A stretch of DNA of 64,000 nucleotides from Spirosoma aerolatum (GTDB taxonomy: Bacteria > Bacteroidota > Bacteroidia > Cytophagales > Spirosomataceae). Shown one piece after another: positions 43,444 to 52,695 of this stretch; the stretch's first letter is position 1; each line of letters opens with the position of its first letter. Location: NCBI RefSeq assembly GCF_002056795.1, contig NZ_CP020104.1, positions 4,535,501-4,599,500 of the forward strand, in the 5' to 3' direction. Made by a program: the position numbers and the translations under genes. Under the pieces are notes generated by a model. It was not told the origin of the DNA and did no database searches. It saw only the letters and a program-made list of their open reading frames with translations.

Positions 43444-44497
43444 TGGGTTCAAATCGTCTAAGATTAAAGAAAACGTTGGTACTGTAATCCAGAATATCCG
43501 TAAACTCCTCTTCTGTCAACGGCCTTACATAAGTCTGATAATCTTTATAATACGTAATAAAGACGTTCAGATCTTTATAATCCATCTTTTCGATAAATGG
43601 ATGAAGCATGTAGGGGCTATGCGTAGAGATGAAATACTGATTATCGTCATCATAAATCATCCGATAGGCCATTTCCTGTGTGTACGGGGGAAACGAATGA
43701 ACTTCCGGCTCTTCAAAAACAATGACGGAATTCTTATTGGACTCAATGGCTGTGATATAAAACATAAACCGCCGGAAGGTATCGGCAATGGAGAAATAGG
43801 GGTATTGGGTTATAAGTGGACCATTTCTTTTTTGAAGAATAAATTCTTGCTTTTCGTCGTAGAGTACAAACTCCAATTGCTGCTCTGTAAACAGTCTAGC
43901 AAACTCTGCCCATAATTCTTGGTTCCTTCTAATTACTGAATAAAGATTAGGACCACCTGGAGGTATCAAGAAACCTTGGAATAGATTATCAAATTTGGTG
44001 AGATTAGCATAATCGTACTTCTTAATTATTTTAAATTGATTATCGAAATCCTTTCTACTATCTGGATTCGTTGATAATACGTTGCTCAAATTTCCCTTTT
44101 CATCGATGTTACGAATCCCAGCTCCCTCTCCAACAATGGTAAAATTAGTATCACCGTCTGAATATTGACTGTCATCAAGTACTACTCTTAATGTTGGCAA
44201 GCGAGCAATTATTATTTTTTTGTGCTCAGTCGATATCTCAATATTAATCCCAGTATCATTATCCCAGAACAGATGCTTAATACTGGTATACCGAACTGCC
44301 CCTTTTAAAAATTTACTCTCATCATATCCAGCACCCAACAACCCCAGTGCTTCCAGAATATTCGACTTCCCTACATTTGGTTTGCCGATAAAGATGTTTA
44401 CCCGCTTGCAATCGAACCGTAGGTCTTTAATGGACTTGAAGTTTTTGATTTCGACCCAGTTAAGGAAATTATTCGTATCGGGGGTATTGTTATCCAT
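43436..44497 (-). CDS. AAA-family (AAA_15/AAA_21, OLD-like) ATPase
   Basis: A 353-residue SMC/ABC-like ATPase from the ATG at 44497 (MDNNTPDTNNF). Family features: VEIKNFKSIKDLRF; Walker A GKPNVGKSN (38-46); a signature-like IADTFRRFMF (238-247); Walker B VIVFEEPEVH (258-267); the H-switch STHSPYML (291-298). It lacks a C-terminal TOPRIM, unlike classical OLD nucleases; a separate TOPRIM-like protein is encoded by the next, overlapping gene. The two-gene form resembles defence ATPase-nuclease pairs such as AbiL, PARIS and Gabija, but it is not clearly one of them. Locus is AT-rich. Confidence 0.82.
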   Translation of the reverse strand: MDNNTPDTNNFLNWVEIKNFKSIKDLRFDCKRVNIFIGKPNVGKSNILEALGLLGAGYDESKFLKGAVRYTSIKHLFWDNDTGINIEISTEHKKIIIARLPTLRVVLDDSQYSDGDTNFTIVGEGAGIRNIDEKGNLSNVLSTNPDSRKDFDNQFKIIKKYDYANLTKFDNLFQGFLIPPGGPNLYSVIRRNQELWAEFARLFTEQQLEFVLYDEKQEFILQKRNGPLITQYPYFSIADTFRRFMFYITAIESNKNSVIVFEEPEVHSFPPYTQEMAYRMIYDDDNQYFISTHSPYMLHPFIEKMDYKDLNVFITYYKDYQTYVRPLTEEEFTDILDYSTNVFFNLRRFEPNA

Positions 44498-44570
44498 AGC
44501 AGTTCGGCTGTACTGATTGTGTAAACATAACAACGTTCGGGACTGAATTGCTAATTTTGCGGACAAATAA

Positions 44571-44652
44571 GGTTTATAGCCTTTGGTTTACGCTGTTGAG
44601 GCTCCTTGAGTCTTACGCCAGCCACCGTAAACCGAAGACCGTAAACTGAAAA
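44571..44652. repeat. CCGTAAACC-word element directly upstream of metG
   Basis: GGTTTACG (44585-44592) pairs with CGTAAACC (44626-44633), and GGCT (44600-44603) with AGCC (44620-44623). The element ends with GACCGTAAACTGAAAACC eight bases before the metG ATG. Word order and position before the start codon match the element preceding ftsE (4714-4795). Confidence 0.65.
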
Positions 44653-44660
44653 CCAACTTT

Positions 44661-46727
44661 ATGGCTCTCGAAAATCCACAACGCTATACCGTTACGGCGG
44701 CCCTGATTTACGCCAACGGCCCGATTCACATCGGTCATATTGCCGGTTGCTACCTGCCCGCCGACATTTATGTACGCTATTTACGTTCAACGGGTAAAGA
44801 TGTCGCCTTCATCAGCGGCACCGACGAACATGGCGTTCCCATTACCATTAAAGCGAAAAAAGAAGGCATCACGCCACAACAGGTAGTCGATAAGTACTAC
44901 GTTCAGATCAAAAAAGCGTTTGAAGACTTCGGTATCTCGTTCGACATTTATTCACGAACCTCGAATCAGATTCACCACGAAACCTCGCAGGAAATCTTCC
45001 TGAATATTTACAATAACGGGGATTTCGATGAAGAGGTAACCGAACAGTATTACGATGAAGTTGCCGGGCAATTCCTGGCCGATCGATACATTGTGGGCAC
45101 CTGCCCCGTTTGTGGAAACCCGAATGCGTATGGCGATCAGTGTGAGCGTTGTGGCACGGCCCTCAGCCCTACCGAACTGATCGAACCTCATTCGATGCTT
45201 TCCGGATCGAAACCGATATTGCGAGCTACCAAAAACTGGTTTCTGCCCCTGGATCGGATGCAGCCCAAAATTGAGGAATACGTCAACAGCCATACCGAAT
45301 GGAAAACCAACGTATTTGGTCAGTGCCAGTCATGGCTAAAAGAAGGCTTGCGTCCCCGCGCCATGACCCGCGATCTCGATTGGGGTATTAAAGTTCCCCT
45401 CCCCGACTCGGAAGGAAAAGTGCTGTATGTTTGGTTCGATGCCCCAATCGGCTACATTTCCATGACCAAAGAGTGGGCTGCCGAACAAGGCCGTGACTGG
45501 GAATTGTACTGGCGCGATAAAGACACCAAACTGGTACATTTCATCGGTAAGGACAACATCGTATTCCACTGCATCATTTTCCCGGCGATGCTGATGGCCG
45601 AGGGTAGCTACATTCTGGCCGACAATGTACCTGCCAATGAGTTTATGAACCTCGAAGGCGACAAAATCAGTACATCACGCAACTGGGCGGTGTGGCTACA
45701 CGAATACCTGGAAGAACTACCGGGCAAGCAGGATGTCCTACGCTACGTATTGGCGGCCAACGCACCAGAAACCAAAGACAGCGAGTTTACCTGGAAAGAT
45801 TTTCAGGCCCGTAACAACTCCGAACTGGTTGGTATTCTCGGCAATTTCGTAAACCGGGCCGTGGTATTGACCCACAAAATGGCTGATGGCCGTGTCCCTG
45901 TTTTAGGGTCTCTCACCGAATACGATCAGCAGGTGCTGGACGAACTGGCGTTGTTCCCGGATCGTATTGGTCAGTCGATCAGTAACTACCGATTCCGGGA
46001 AGCGTTGGGGTATCTGATGGATTTAGCGCGACTGGGCAACAAATACCTGGCCGAAACTGAACCCTGGAAAGCCGTCAAAACCGATCCGCAACGTGCCCAT
46101 ACGATTCTGAACATCGCCCTTCAGATTACGGCGAATCTGAGCATTGTATGTGAACCCTTCCTACCCTTTACGGCGCAGAAAATACGCACCCAACTCGCCA
46201 TTACCGACCATTTCACCTGGGTAAATGCGGGCCGGGCCGACTTACTGGTCGAAGGGCATGCTCTCGGACAGGCTCCGGCTGGTCCAGCCGATCTGCTCTT
46301 CGCCAAAATAGAAGATGAGGAGATCAACAGACAGATTCAAAAATTACTGAATGCCAAACGCATGAATGAGTTAGCGACAAAAGAAGTGCCTCAAATCCGG
46401 TCCGAAATCACGTATGATGACTTTGCCAAAATGGATATTCGGGTTGGCACCATTACCGAAGCCGAACGGGTTCCGAAAAGTGATAAACTGCTGAAGTTAA
46501 AAGTCGATGATGGCCTGGGGGGGCGGCAGATTCTGAGTGGTATTGCCAAGCATTTTGCTCCCGAAGAGGTGATCGGAAAACAGGTAACCTTCCTGGCGAA
46601 TCTGGCTCCCCGCAAAATGATGGGCCTGGAGTCGCAGGGTATGATTCTGATGGCCGAAGACCGTGACGGTAAACTATCGTTGATTACGCCAGGCGAAACG
46701 GTCTGGAATGGCGGAACGGTAAGTTAA
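44661..46727 (+). CDS. metG: Methionyl-tRNA synthetase
   Basis: A 688-residue class I synthetase charging tRNA-Met. The HIGH motif is at 23-26 (PIHIGHIAG); zinc-binding cysteines lie in [18 protein letters not shown] (about 151-168); KMSKS takes the form KISTS in [13 protein letters not shown] (about 332-344); the C-terminal 110 residues are an EMAP/Trbp111-type tRNA-binding domain ([11 protein letters not shown], about 589-599), giving a dimeric form. It is read away from the AAA-TOPRIM genes. Confidence 0.97.
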   Translation: MALENPQRYTVTAALIYANGPIHIGHIAGCYLPADIYVRYLRSTGKDVAFISGTDEHGVPITIKAKKEGITPQQVVDKYYVQIKKAFEDFGISFDIYSRTSNQIHHETSQEIFLNIYNNGDFDEEVTEQYYDEVAGQFLADRYIVGTCPVCGNPNAYGDQCERCGTALSPTELIEPHSMLSGSKPILRATKNWFLPLDRMQPKIEEYVNSHTEWKTNVFGQCQSWLKEGLRPRAMTRDLDWGIKVPLPDSEGKVLYVWFDAPIGYISMTKEWAAEQGRDWELYWRDKDTKLVHFIGKDNIVFHCIIFPAMLMAEGSYILADNVPANEFMNLEGDKISTSRNWAVWLHEYLEELPGKQDVLRYVLAANAPETKDSEFTWKDFQARNNSELVGILGNFVNRAVVLTHKMADGRVPVLGSLTEYDQQVLDELALFPDRIGQSISNYRFREALGYLMDLARLGNKYLAETEPWKAVKTDPQRAHTILNIALQITANLSIVCEPFLPFTAQKIRTQLAITDHFTWVNAGRADLLVEGHALGQAPAGPADLLFAKIEDEEINRQIQKLLNAKRMNELATKEVPQIRSEITYDDFAKMDIRVGTITEAERVPKSDKLLKLKVDDGLGGRQILSGIAKHFAPEEVIGKQVTFLANLAPRKMMGLESQGMILMAEDRDGKLSLITPGETVWNGGTVS

Positions 46728-46752
46728 TAGTCAATCCGTTATCCATCGTATC

Positions 46753-46786
46753 AAAAAGCCGGAAGATGTTCTCTCTCCGGCTTTTT
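46753..46786 (+). terminator. Intrinsic terminator of metG
   Basis: AAAAAGCCGGA (46753-46763) pairs perfectly with TCCGGCTTTTT (46776-46786), a 12-base loop, followed by more T residues. The A-run also lets it work on the other strand, for the convergent DUF2264 gene. Confidence 0.88.
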
Positions 46787-46800
46787 TTGTAGTGAGCTTC

Positions 46801-48042
46801 TTAACCCTTAATGGCGTGATCGGTTTTGACATCCTGCCCCGACCATATCTTTTTGGCGGTCCAGTCTGTTGCTGGGGATACCCAGAATGGATCAGAAGCG
46901 GGTAGTCCAAGTGGTAGGAATGCCACCGAGCATAGGTATAGGCTTCCGGTCGAAATATATGTTTCACCAATGGACGGCTGATGACCGCACAAACCAATTT
47001 GCAACCACCCTTTAGCATCGAATGTATTGGGGGCATCCATGGTTCGTTTGATAACGGCCGTAAGTGCCGACCGCACCTGGGCGGGCGCTAGTTCGGGCGG
47101 GAGTACTTTCTGCAAAGCCAGCTGGGCCAGTAGTTGAAAGGCCCCACATCGATAGGCCAACGAACGGCCAAAAGCCGCAAAAGATCCATCTGCTGCAATT
47201 AGTCGCTCCTGCACGATCGCGTAGCGTTGCGCCCGTGCCAGTAGCGATTCATACAGTGTCTTATCAGCTTTTCCTGCCTCTACCAGCACATACACAGCAT
47301 CCAGCAACATGGGCTGGATTACATAGCTATTGTAATAATCCCAGTGAAAATCGGGGCCATCGCCATAAGCGCCATCGCCTTTGTACCAATTCTGATGCTG
47401 CCGAATGGCGTAATCCATCCGTAGTTCATCGCCCGAACCCGTGTACTTTAGCAAAGCCGCTTCGACCATCGCACTGAATAGCAGCCAATTGTTATAGCCG
47501 GGTTTAATAACCCGACTGGCTTGGAGAGCCTTTACCACCAGAGCCTGTTCGTCAGCACTCAATGCTTTCCAGAGTTTCGGCGAGCGCACGAGTCCATGTG
47601 CCAGAAAAGCGGCATCGACCAGCGGCTGCCCGCCTTTGGTAAAATTCAGGTAATCGGGTGATTGCGGATTAACCCCATTGGCAATCGCTTTTCGGGCCAG
47701 TTCCAGATAGCGTTGCCGTTGTTTTCCTTCTGCTGTGTCGTCGGCGTCTAACTCCAGCCACGGGGCCAGTCCGGTGATGGTTCGTCCGAGGGCTTCCAGA
47801 TGCGATACGACTTTACGCCCTTCCTCCTGCCCCGGAGCCGACTCAACCGGCATGGTTGCTTTCAGTCGATTCTGTGCTAAAGCCGACAACACCGGATCGG
47901 CTATTTTTAACAGGATTTGCAGCCAGTAGGCCCGATCGTCGATTGCACTAGCCTCTAACGAATTGGCACGTTTAGCACCTGAATTAAACGGAAAACTAAT
48001 CGGAAAGGCAGCCGCTAACTGGGTAAACGTCCGTCGATTCAT
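46801..48042 (-). CDS. DUF2264 domain protein, exported
   Basis: A 413-residue protein with a twin-arginine-like N-terminus (MNRRTFTQLAAAFPISF). The bulk matches the DUF2264 family (YWLQILLKIADPVLSALAQN, then LEALGRTITGLAPWLELDAD, then NNWLLFSAMVEAALL and YGDGPDFHWDYYNSYVIQPM), an alpha/alpha-barrel fold found in carbohydrate-degradation loci of Bacteroidota and fungi. It may hydrolyse unsaturated uronates or glycosides, which is not proven. The next gene upstream on the same strand, a Gfo/Idh/MocA oxidoreductase, may act in the same pathway. Confidence 0.87.
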   Translation of the reverse strand: MNRRTFTQLAAAFPISFPFNSGAKRANSLEASAIDDRAYWLQILLKIADPVLSALAQNRLKATMPVESAPGQEEGRKVVSHLEALGRTITGLAPWLELDADDTAEGKQRQRYLELARKAIANGVNPQSPDYLNFTKGGQPLVDAAFLAHGLVRSPKLWKALSADEQALVVKALQASRVIKPGYNNWLLFSAMVEAALLKYTGSGDELRMDYAIRQHQNWYKGDGAYGDGPDFHWDYYNSYVIQPMLLDAVYVLVEAGKADKTLYESLLARAQRYAIVQERLIAADGSFAAFGRSLAYRCGAFQLLAQLALQKVLPPELAPAQVRSALTAVIKRTMDAPNTFDAKGWLQIGLCGHQPSIGETYISTGSLYLCSVAFLPLGLPASDPFWVSPATDWTAKKIWSGQDVKTDHAIKG

Positions 48043-48056
48043 TGAATTAACTGATC

Positions 48057-48157
48057 AGGGATAGTCAAATATGGTCAATAATAGTCAGATATAGTCAAGA
48101 ACGGTCAGGTATCGCTTTGCAAGTCTTAACTATGCCTGACCATTCCTAACTATCCCT
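48057..48157. repeat. TAGTCA-word repeat array with nested inverted arms
   Basis: Six copies of (A/G)GTCA-type words spaced 9-14 bases apart (ATAGTCAAATATGGTCAATA and onward) occupy 48060-48110. The array is closed by AGGGATAG (48057-48064) with CTATCCCT (48150-48157), and GGTCAGGTAT (48103-48112) with ATGCCTGACC (48132-48141). It fills the gap between two same-strand genes and belongs to the word-built intergenic elements of this window. Confidence 0.75.
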
Positions 48158-48177
48158 AACCACGCTTCGTTTCAATC

Positions 48178-49512
48178 CTACACAATTGGTTTCCAGCCTT
48201 TTTCGTATTCACGGCTCCAGTATTTCTGCGCGTCTTTATCGTGTAGAATATGGCCGTTTGTCGGGTCAGTGTGAATAATACTTCCCGTGCGCTGAGCGAT
48301 ATTGGCTAAGTGGCACAGCAACACGGATTTATGCCCCTGCGCAATGTCGGCATTGGGCTTGGATTTACCCCGAATACTTTCTAGGAAATTATCCAGATGA
48401 TAGGCGTCGAGACGTTCCCCACCGGGGCTGACCGCATTGGTCGACGAGGCACTCGTAGGGGCATCGCCTTTTACGTCTTTCACCACTTTCCCTGCCAAAT
48501 CCAGAATCTGATAATCGGGGCCGCTTTCCGGTGCCGATAGCACGCCTTTATCGCCATAAATGGTAAATCCACGACCACTTTTTTCGGGACCAAACGCCTG
48601 ACAACTTAGCCCCTCCCAGGTAATGGTAGCCTTATCGCCAAATTCAAACGTTGCCAGTTGGGTATCCGGTGTTTGCCAATCGTCGCCGGAGTAGGCATAA
48701 CGCCCACCCGCCGAGGTAACTTTGGTTGGAAAATCCAGGCCCATCAACCAGCGGCAGCAGTCAATTTCATGTGTGCCGTTGTTGCAGGCTTCACCCGTAC
48801 CCCAGTTCCAGAACCAGTGCCAGTTGTAATGCACCACATTATCCTGATAATTCATTCGAGGGGCTGGCCCCTGCCACAACTCCCAGTTGAGTGTTGATGG
48901 CACGCCAATAGCCTTCCCTTTGCCAATCGGTTTCCGGTTATTATAGTACCAGGCCCGGGCAAAATACGGTCGCCCAATGGCCCCGTCACGAATATCCTGA
49001 GCGGCCTGCTGAAGCGTGGGCCACGACCGACGCTGGCTACCCATCTGAACGATACGGTTATGATTACGGGCTGCTTCCAGCAGCCACTCCCCTTCCTGTG
49101 GGTTATGTCCACATGGCTTCTCGACGTATACATGCTTACCTGCCGCACAGGCCAGAATACCCGCCGGGGCATGCCAATGGTCAGGAGCAGCAATGGCCAC
49201 CGCATCGAGGTCTTTCTGTTCGAGTAACTTCCGAAGGTCTTTAATAACGGTAGGCTTGCGCGTTTGTCCGGCTTTATCGACAGCCTTCAATCCGTTTGCG
49301 ATAGCCCCATCCTCTACGTCGCAGATATACCCCACTTCGGCACCGGGCAACTTCGAAAAAATACCGGCCAGCCAACTCCCTCGCGAGTGAACGCCAATCA
49401 GACCAATATTGATTTTTTCGCTGGGTGCGTTTCGACCAAAAATTGGGAATGGCAAAATCTGCGTAGCCAATCCAGCCACGGCGGTATTCTGAACAAATTG
49501 TCGGCGATTCAT
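48178..49512 (-). CDS. Gfo/Idh/MocA family oxidoreductase, exported
   Basis: A 444-residue protein from the ATG at 49512 (MNRRQFVQNTAVAGLATQIL, a Tat-type signal); a 26-residue upstream extension is not typical. NAD(P)-binding IGLIGVHSRG lies at about 36-45, the catalytic Lys region in HVYVEKPCGHN, and the C-terminal GFO/IDH/MocA_C domain includes GTGEACNNGTHEIDCCRWLMG. Such Tat-exported members oxidise or hydrolyse sugars, often glycosidic bonds. Likely works with the DUF2264 protein encoded downstream. Substrate unknown. Confidence 0.88.
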   Translation of the reverse strand: MNRRQFVQNTAVAGLATQILPFPIFGRNAPSEKINIGLIGVHSRGSWLAGIFSKLPGAEVGYICDVEDGAIANGLKAVDKAGQTRKPTVIKDLRKLLEQKDLDAVAIAAPDHWHAPAGILACAAGKHVYVEKPCGHNPQEGEWLLEAARNHNRIVQMGSQRRSWPTLQQAAQDIRDGAIGRPYFARAWYYNNRKPIGKGKAIGVPSTLNWELWQGPAPRMNYQDNVVHYNWHWFWNWGTGEACNNGTHEIDCCRWLMGLDFPTKVTSAGGRYAYSGDDWQTPDTQLATFEFGDKATITWEGLSCQAFGPEKSGRGFTIYGDKGVLSAPESGPDYQILDLAGKVVKDVKGDAPTSASSTNAVSPGGERLDAYHLDNFLESIRGKSKPNADIAQGHKSVLLCHLANIAQRTGSIIHTDPTNGHILHDKDAQKYWSREYEKGWKPIV

Positions 49513-49651
49513 AACAGGAAGCTTCTGGTTTTGTACCGTAAAGCGGCCACGTAACCTGGTTTTACTGATTCCTTCGATTCGAAATCCCATTTGGGAAACG
49601 TTCAGCCGAAAAATCCTGTTACTCCTTTTGAACTCGCCTTTTTATTTCCCC

Positions 49652-51412
49652 GTGAACGAAGAACAGAAAAGCGGAAGGATTTTCGACTGGGTTATTCTCC
49701 GAAGACTTTACGCATTTGTTAAGCCCTATCAAGCTCGCTTTTATTTCCTGATTGGCATTATTATGACGGCAGCCTGCCTGGCCCCGTTATTACCCTTGCT
49801 GATTCGGTACACCATCGATAATATCATCGCTGTCGGTAATTATCATCGGCTTAATCAGATGCTGTTCGTTATGATTGGCGTATTAGTCTTACAGGCATTG
49901 GTTCAATTCTCCAATACGTACCTGTCGGGCTGGCTTGGTCAATACGTGATCCGGGATATTCGGACGCAGCTTTACCGAAAAATACTTCATCTTCGATTGA
50001 AGTTCTTCGACAACACCCCCATAGGTCGACTGGTTACCCGCGCCATTTCGGACGTCGAGACTCTGGCTGACGTATTTAGTGAAGGGATGGCGGCCATTGC
50101 AGGCGACATTTTACAATTGATCCTCATCATTGGCGTGATGTTCTATACCGACTGGCGGCTGGCAGCTATTAGTTTATCGACCATTCCGCTGATGTTGTTC
50201 AGCACGTATGTTTTCAAGGAAAAGATCAAAAAATCGTTCAATGAAGTGCGTACGGCGGTGGCCAATCTTAATGCCTTTGTTCAGGAGCATATTACGGGAA
50301 TGAACATCGTGCAGATTTTCGGCAGTGAAAAAATTGAAGCTGAAAAATTTCGTGCCATCAACGCCGAACACCGGAATGCCAACATCCGGTCTATTCTGTA
50401 CTATTCCATTTACTACCCGGTTGCCGATATTATTTCAGCCGTAGCGGTTGGGCTGGTGGTTTGGTACGGGGCCACGCAGATAATCCATTCCGACGTTACG
50501 TTTGGTACGGTTACGGCCTTTGTGATGTTCATCAACCTGTTTTTCCGACCCATTCGGATGCTGGCCGACCGCTTCAACACGCTCCAAATGGGTATTGTCA
50601 GCACCGACCGGATTCTGAAATTATTGGATAGCAACGAGTTCACAGCGAACGATGGCACGTATGCTCCTACCACAATTCGGGGCGATGTAGCCTTCAAGGA
50701 CGTTTGGTTCGCCTACAACAACGAAGACTGGGTGCTACGCAACATTTCATTTCAGGTTAAAGCGGGCGAAACAGTCGCTTTTGTCGGTGCTACAGGTGCT
50801 GGAAAATCGTCTATTATCAACTTGCTCAGCCGTTTTTACGACATCAACAAGGGAGAGATCACCGTCGATGGCGTTGATGTCCATACTTACGAACTTGGTC
50901 ATTTACGACGAAACATCGGGGTAGTTTTGCAGGATGTATTCCTGTTTTCTGACACTATTGAAAACAACATTACGCTAGGTGACAAATCGATCAGTCACGA
51001 AAAAATTGTGGAAGCGGCCAAGCTAGTTGGCGTTCATGAATTTATCGAGCGCTTGCCAGGTGGGTATCAATACAATGTGATGGAACGGGGCTCCACGCTT
51101 TCGGTCGGTCAGCGGCAACTGATTTCGTTTGTGCGTGCCATGGTACAAGACCCAAGAATTATTGTTCTGGACGAAGCCACCTCATCGGTTGATACCGAAA
51201 CGGAAGAAATGATTCAGCATGCCATTAGCAAACTGATGAAAGGTCGAACAGCCATCGTCATTGCTCACCGCCTGTCGACGATTCAGAAAGCAGACAACAT
51301 CATTGTTGTCGATAAAGGCCAGATTGTTGAGCAAGGTAATCACGAAGAGCTGCTTCAACACGAAGGCTTCTACGCCAATCTATACCGAATGCAGTACAAA
51401 GAGGTTGTCTGA
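49652..51412 (+). CDS. MsbA-like ABC exporter (fused membrane and ATPase domains)
   Basis: A 586-residue half-transporter. The GTG at 49652 is preferred; an in-frame TTG at 49628 would add eight residues. Six helices occupy about 25-310. Walker A is GATGAGKSS (about 375-383), Q-loop VVLQDVFLFSD, signature LSVGQRQL (about 482-489), Walker B IIVLDEATSSVD (about 502-513), and an H-loop IVIAHRLSTI. It acts as a homodimer in the inner membrane, exporting lipids, drugs or peptides. Substrate not determined. The gene stands alone before a hairpin terminator. Confidence 0.93.
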   Translation: MNEEQKSGRIFDWVILRRLYAFVKPYQARFYFLIGIIMTAACLAPLLPLLIRYTIDNIIAVGNYHRLNQMLFVMIGVLVLQALVQFSNTYLSGWLGQYVIRDIRTQLYRKILHLRLKFFDNTPIGRLVTRAISDVETLADVFSEGMAAIAGDILQLILIIGVMFYTDWRLAAISLSTIPLMLFSTYVFKEKIKKSFNEVRTAVANLNAFVQEHITGMNIVQIFGSEKIEAEKFRAINAEHRNANIRSILYYSIYYPVADIISAVAVGLVVWYGATQIIHSDVTFGTVTAFVMFINLFFRPIRMLADRFNTLQMGIVSTDRILKLLDSNEFTANDGTYAPTTIRGDVAFKDVWFAYNNEDWVLRNISFQVKAGETVAFVGATGAGKSSIINLLSRFYDINKGEITVDGVDVHTYELGHLRRNIGVVLQDVFLFSDTIENNITLGDKSISHEKIVEAAKLVGVHEFIERLPGGYQYNVMERGSTLSVGQRQLISFVRAMVQDPRIIVLDEATSSVDTETEEMIQHAISKLMKGRTAIVIAHRLSTIQKADNIIVVDKGQIVEQGNHEELLQHEGFYANLYRMQYKEVV

Positions 51413-51421
51413 TCTTAATAC

Positions 51422-51461
51422 GAGAAAGGGCTCGCACACTAAGCTGTACGAGCCCTTTCTC
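51422..51461. terminator. Terminator hairpin after the ABC exporter
   Basis: GAGAAAGGGCTCG (51422-51434) pairs perfectly with CGAGCCCTTTCTC (51449-51461), followed by TTGTTG. It serves the exporter gene and, on the other strand, the convergent small acidic-protein gene. Confidence 0.85.
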
Positions 51462-51480
51462 TTGTTGAAAGTCGTTTTAT

Positions 51481-51834
51481 TTACGATTTCAATTTCTTCT
51501 TCAGATTTTCATCCTCTTCTTCAGGACCTGCTCCCGTTATCCCTTCAGAGATCACTTTATGTGCTGACACATTTGGCGTTTCGTTCGTTGGGCCGGGGCC
51601 ACTTCCATCAATGGCATACGCAATTGATTCTGCTAGATCGTCGGGAGCAATTTTTGCCGATTGTGTATTTTCTGGCTGGTTCTGATCAGCATCAACAGGT
51701 TTGGGATAGTCTTCGCCCGTTCGCTGGTCAATTACTTCCTCGTCGGCGTTCGGATCATTGTCCATACCCGAAGGTACCTTGCCGACAGACCGCTGGCTTG
51801 TAGGACCGCCAGTCAGTTCGCTGGAATTTGGCAT
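51481..51834 (-). CDS. Small acidic, low-complexity protein
   Basis: A 117-residue protein from the ATG at 51834 (MPNSSELTGG); an ATG at 51846 adds four residues. It is Pro/Glu/Asp/Asn-rich and hydrophilic, with no signal or membrane segment (DPNADEEVIDQRTGEDYPKP, GPGPTNETPNVS) and a short basic tail (LKKKLKS). It probably is intrinsically disordered. No family recognised; it may be lineage-specific. Coding character is moderate. Confidence 0.55.
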   Translation of the reverse strand: MPNSSELTGGPTSQRSVGKVPSGMDNDPNADEEVIDQRTGEDYPKPVDADQNQPENTQSAKIAPDDLAESIAYAIDGSGPGPTNETPNVSAHKVISEGITGAGPEEEDENLKKKLKS

Positions 51835-51927
51835 GAAGTATCGCATGTCTGTCGATGAGTTTGATTCTCACCTATAACCTGAAAACAGCATCATGTGTTT
51901 TGAGAAACTTTCGTCATCGCCTGTGTC

Positions 51928-52008
51928 CAGTATACACTAATAAAGCCATTACTGACCTTATCCACTCAAATGAGCTATAGTCAGTGACGACTTTATTAGT
52001 GTATACTG
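51928..52008. repeat. 18-bp inverted repeat carrying a fragment related to the adjacent gene
   Basis: CAGTATACACTAATAAAG (51928-51945) is the exact reverse complement of 51991-52008; further partial pairing (ACTGAC/GTCAGT) extends inward. The interior 51947-51967 (21 bases) is identical, in reverse complement, to 52466-52486 inside the next gene. TGACGACT words are shared with 16098-16175. Confidence 0.8.
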
Positions 52009-52020
52009 ACAACTAACCGA

Positions 52021-52695
52021 TTAGAATAGATCACCTATTGCGCTTACCACACTAGAAACAGCATCTCCAATGGTTTCACCAATTTTATTGATTGTTTCGC
52101 TTACCCACTCAACTATAGAGTCAATAACCTCTCGAACCTGACCCAGTAAATCGTCAAAAAACTGGTATACTGACTGAGCTGCGGAGCTAACTACATCAAA
52201 TACATCGTTAACGGTGACAATAGTGGTATTCTGTATTTGTGGATGTTTCGTACCAAGTGTAATGATCTGATCGACATAGTCATCAACTGCCTGATTATAC
52301 TCGTCTTTAGACTGAGAGGCTCGTTCCCTAACTGTACGTTCGAACTCAGCAGTATTCCGATCTTGCTGTAAGTTTCGTAACATTTGGGTTAAATCCTGCT
52401 GAAGTATCGACCATTTGTCAGCCACTACATTCGCAAAATTAGTCGTTTTTGACTCTAACTGATTGGAGTGGATAAGGTCAGTAATGACGCTCAGATTAGC
52501 CATTCCCAGCCGACCTCTTTGAATAATTGTGGATGGTAAGGCATAGCTTATTCCCGGTGCGGCAAGATAATGCGACTTCTGCGCATTGACGATTGCGGAG
52601 AAATTAGAAACAGGGGTAATAGGGCTAAAAAAGCTTCCCCTTAATTGAACGCTGATGGGCGCAAAAGCAGGCCCCTGATGATTAGGAGTTGGCAT
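52021..52695 (-). CDS. Uncharacterised protein with amphipathic C-terminal helices
   Basis: A 224-residue protein with no signal peptide. The first 60 residues are Pro/Ser-rich and non-helical; the middle is a charged coiled-coil-like region (WSILQQDLTQMLRNLQQDRN, about 92-111). The C-terminal 70 residues form long amphipathic helices (YQFFDDLLGQVREVIDSIVE, then WVSETINKIGETIGDAVSSV, and a terminal VVSAIGDLF). This looks membrane-active or like a secreted structural protein, but no family was recognised. AT-rich coding DNA; lineage-specific block. Confidence 0.6.
   Translation of the reverse strand: MPTPNHQGPAFAPISVQLRGSFFSPITPVSNFSAIVNAQKSHYLAAPGISYALPSTIIQRGRLGMANLSVITDLIHSNQLESKTTNFANVVADKWSILQQDLTQMLRNLQQDRNTAEFERTVRERASQSKDEYNQAVDDYVDQIITLGTKHPQIQNTTIVTVNDVFDVVSSAAQSVYQFFDDLLGQVREVIDSIVEWVSETINKIGETIGDAVSSVVSAIGDLF

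Noticed and set aside
48057..48157. Spaced repeats as a CRISPR array
   Set aside because: Words are 6-8 bases with irregular 9-14 base steps and no cas genes are present.
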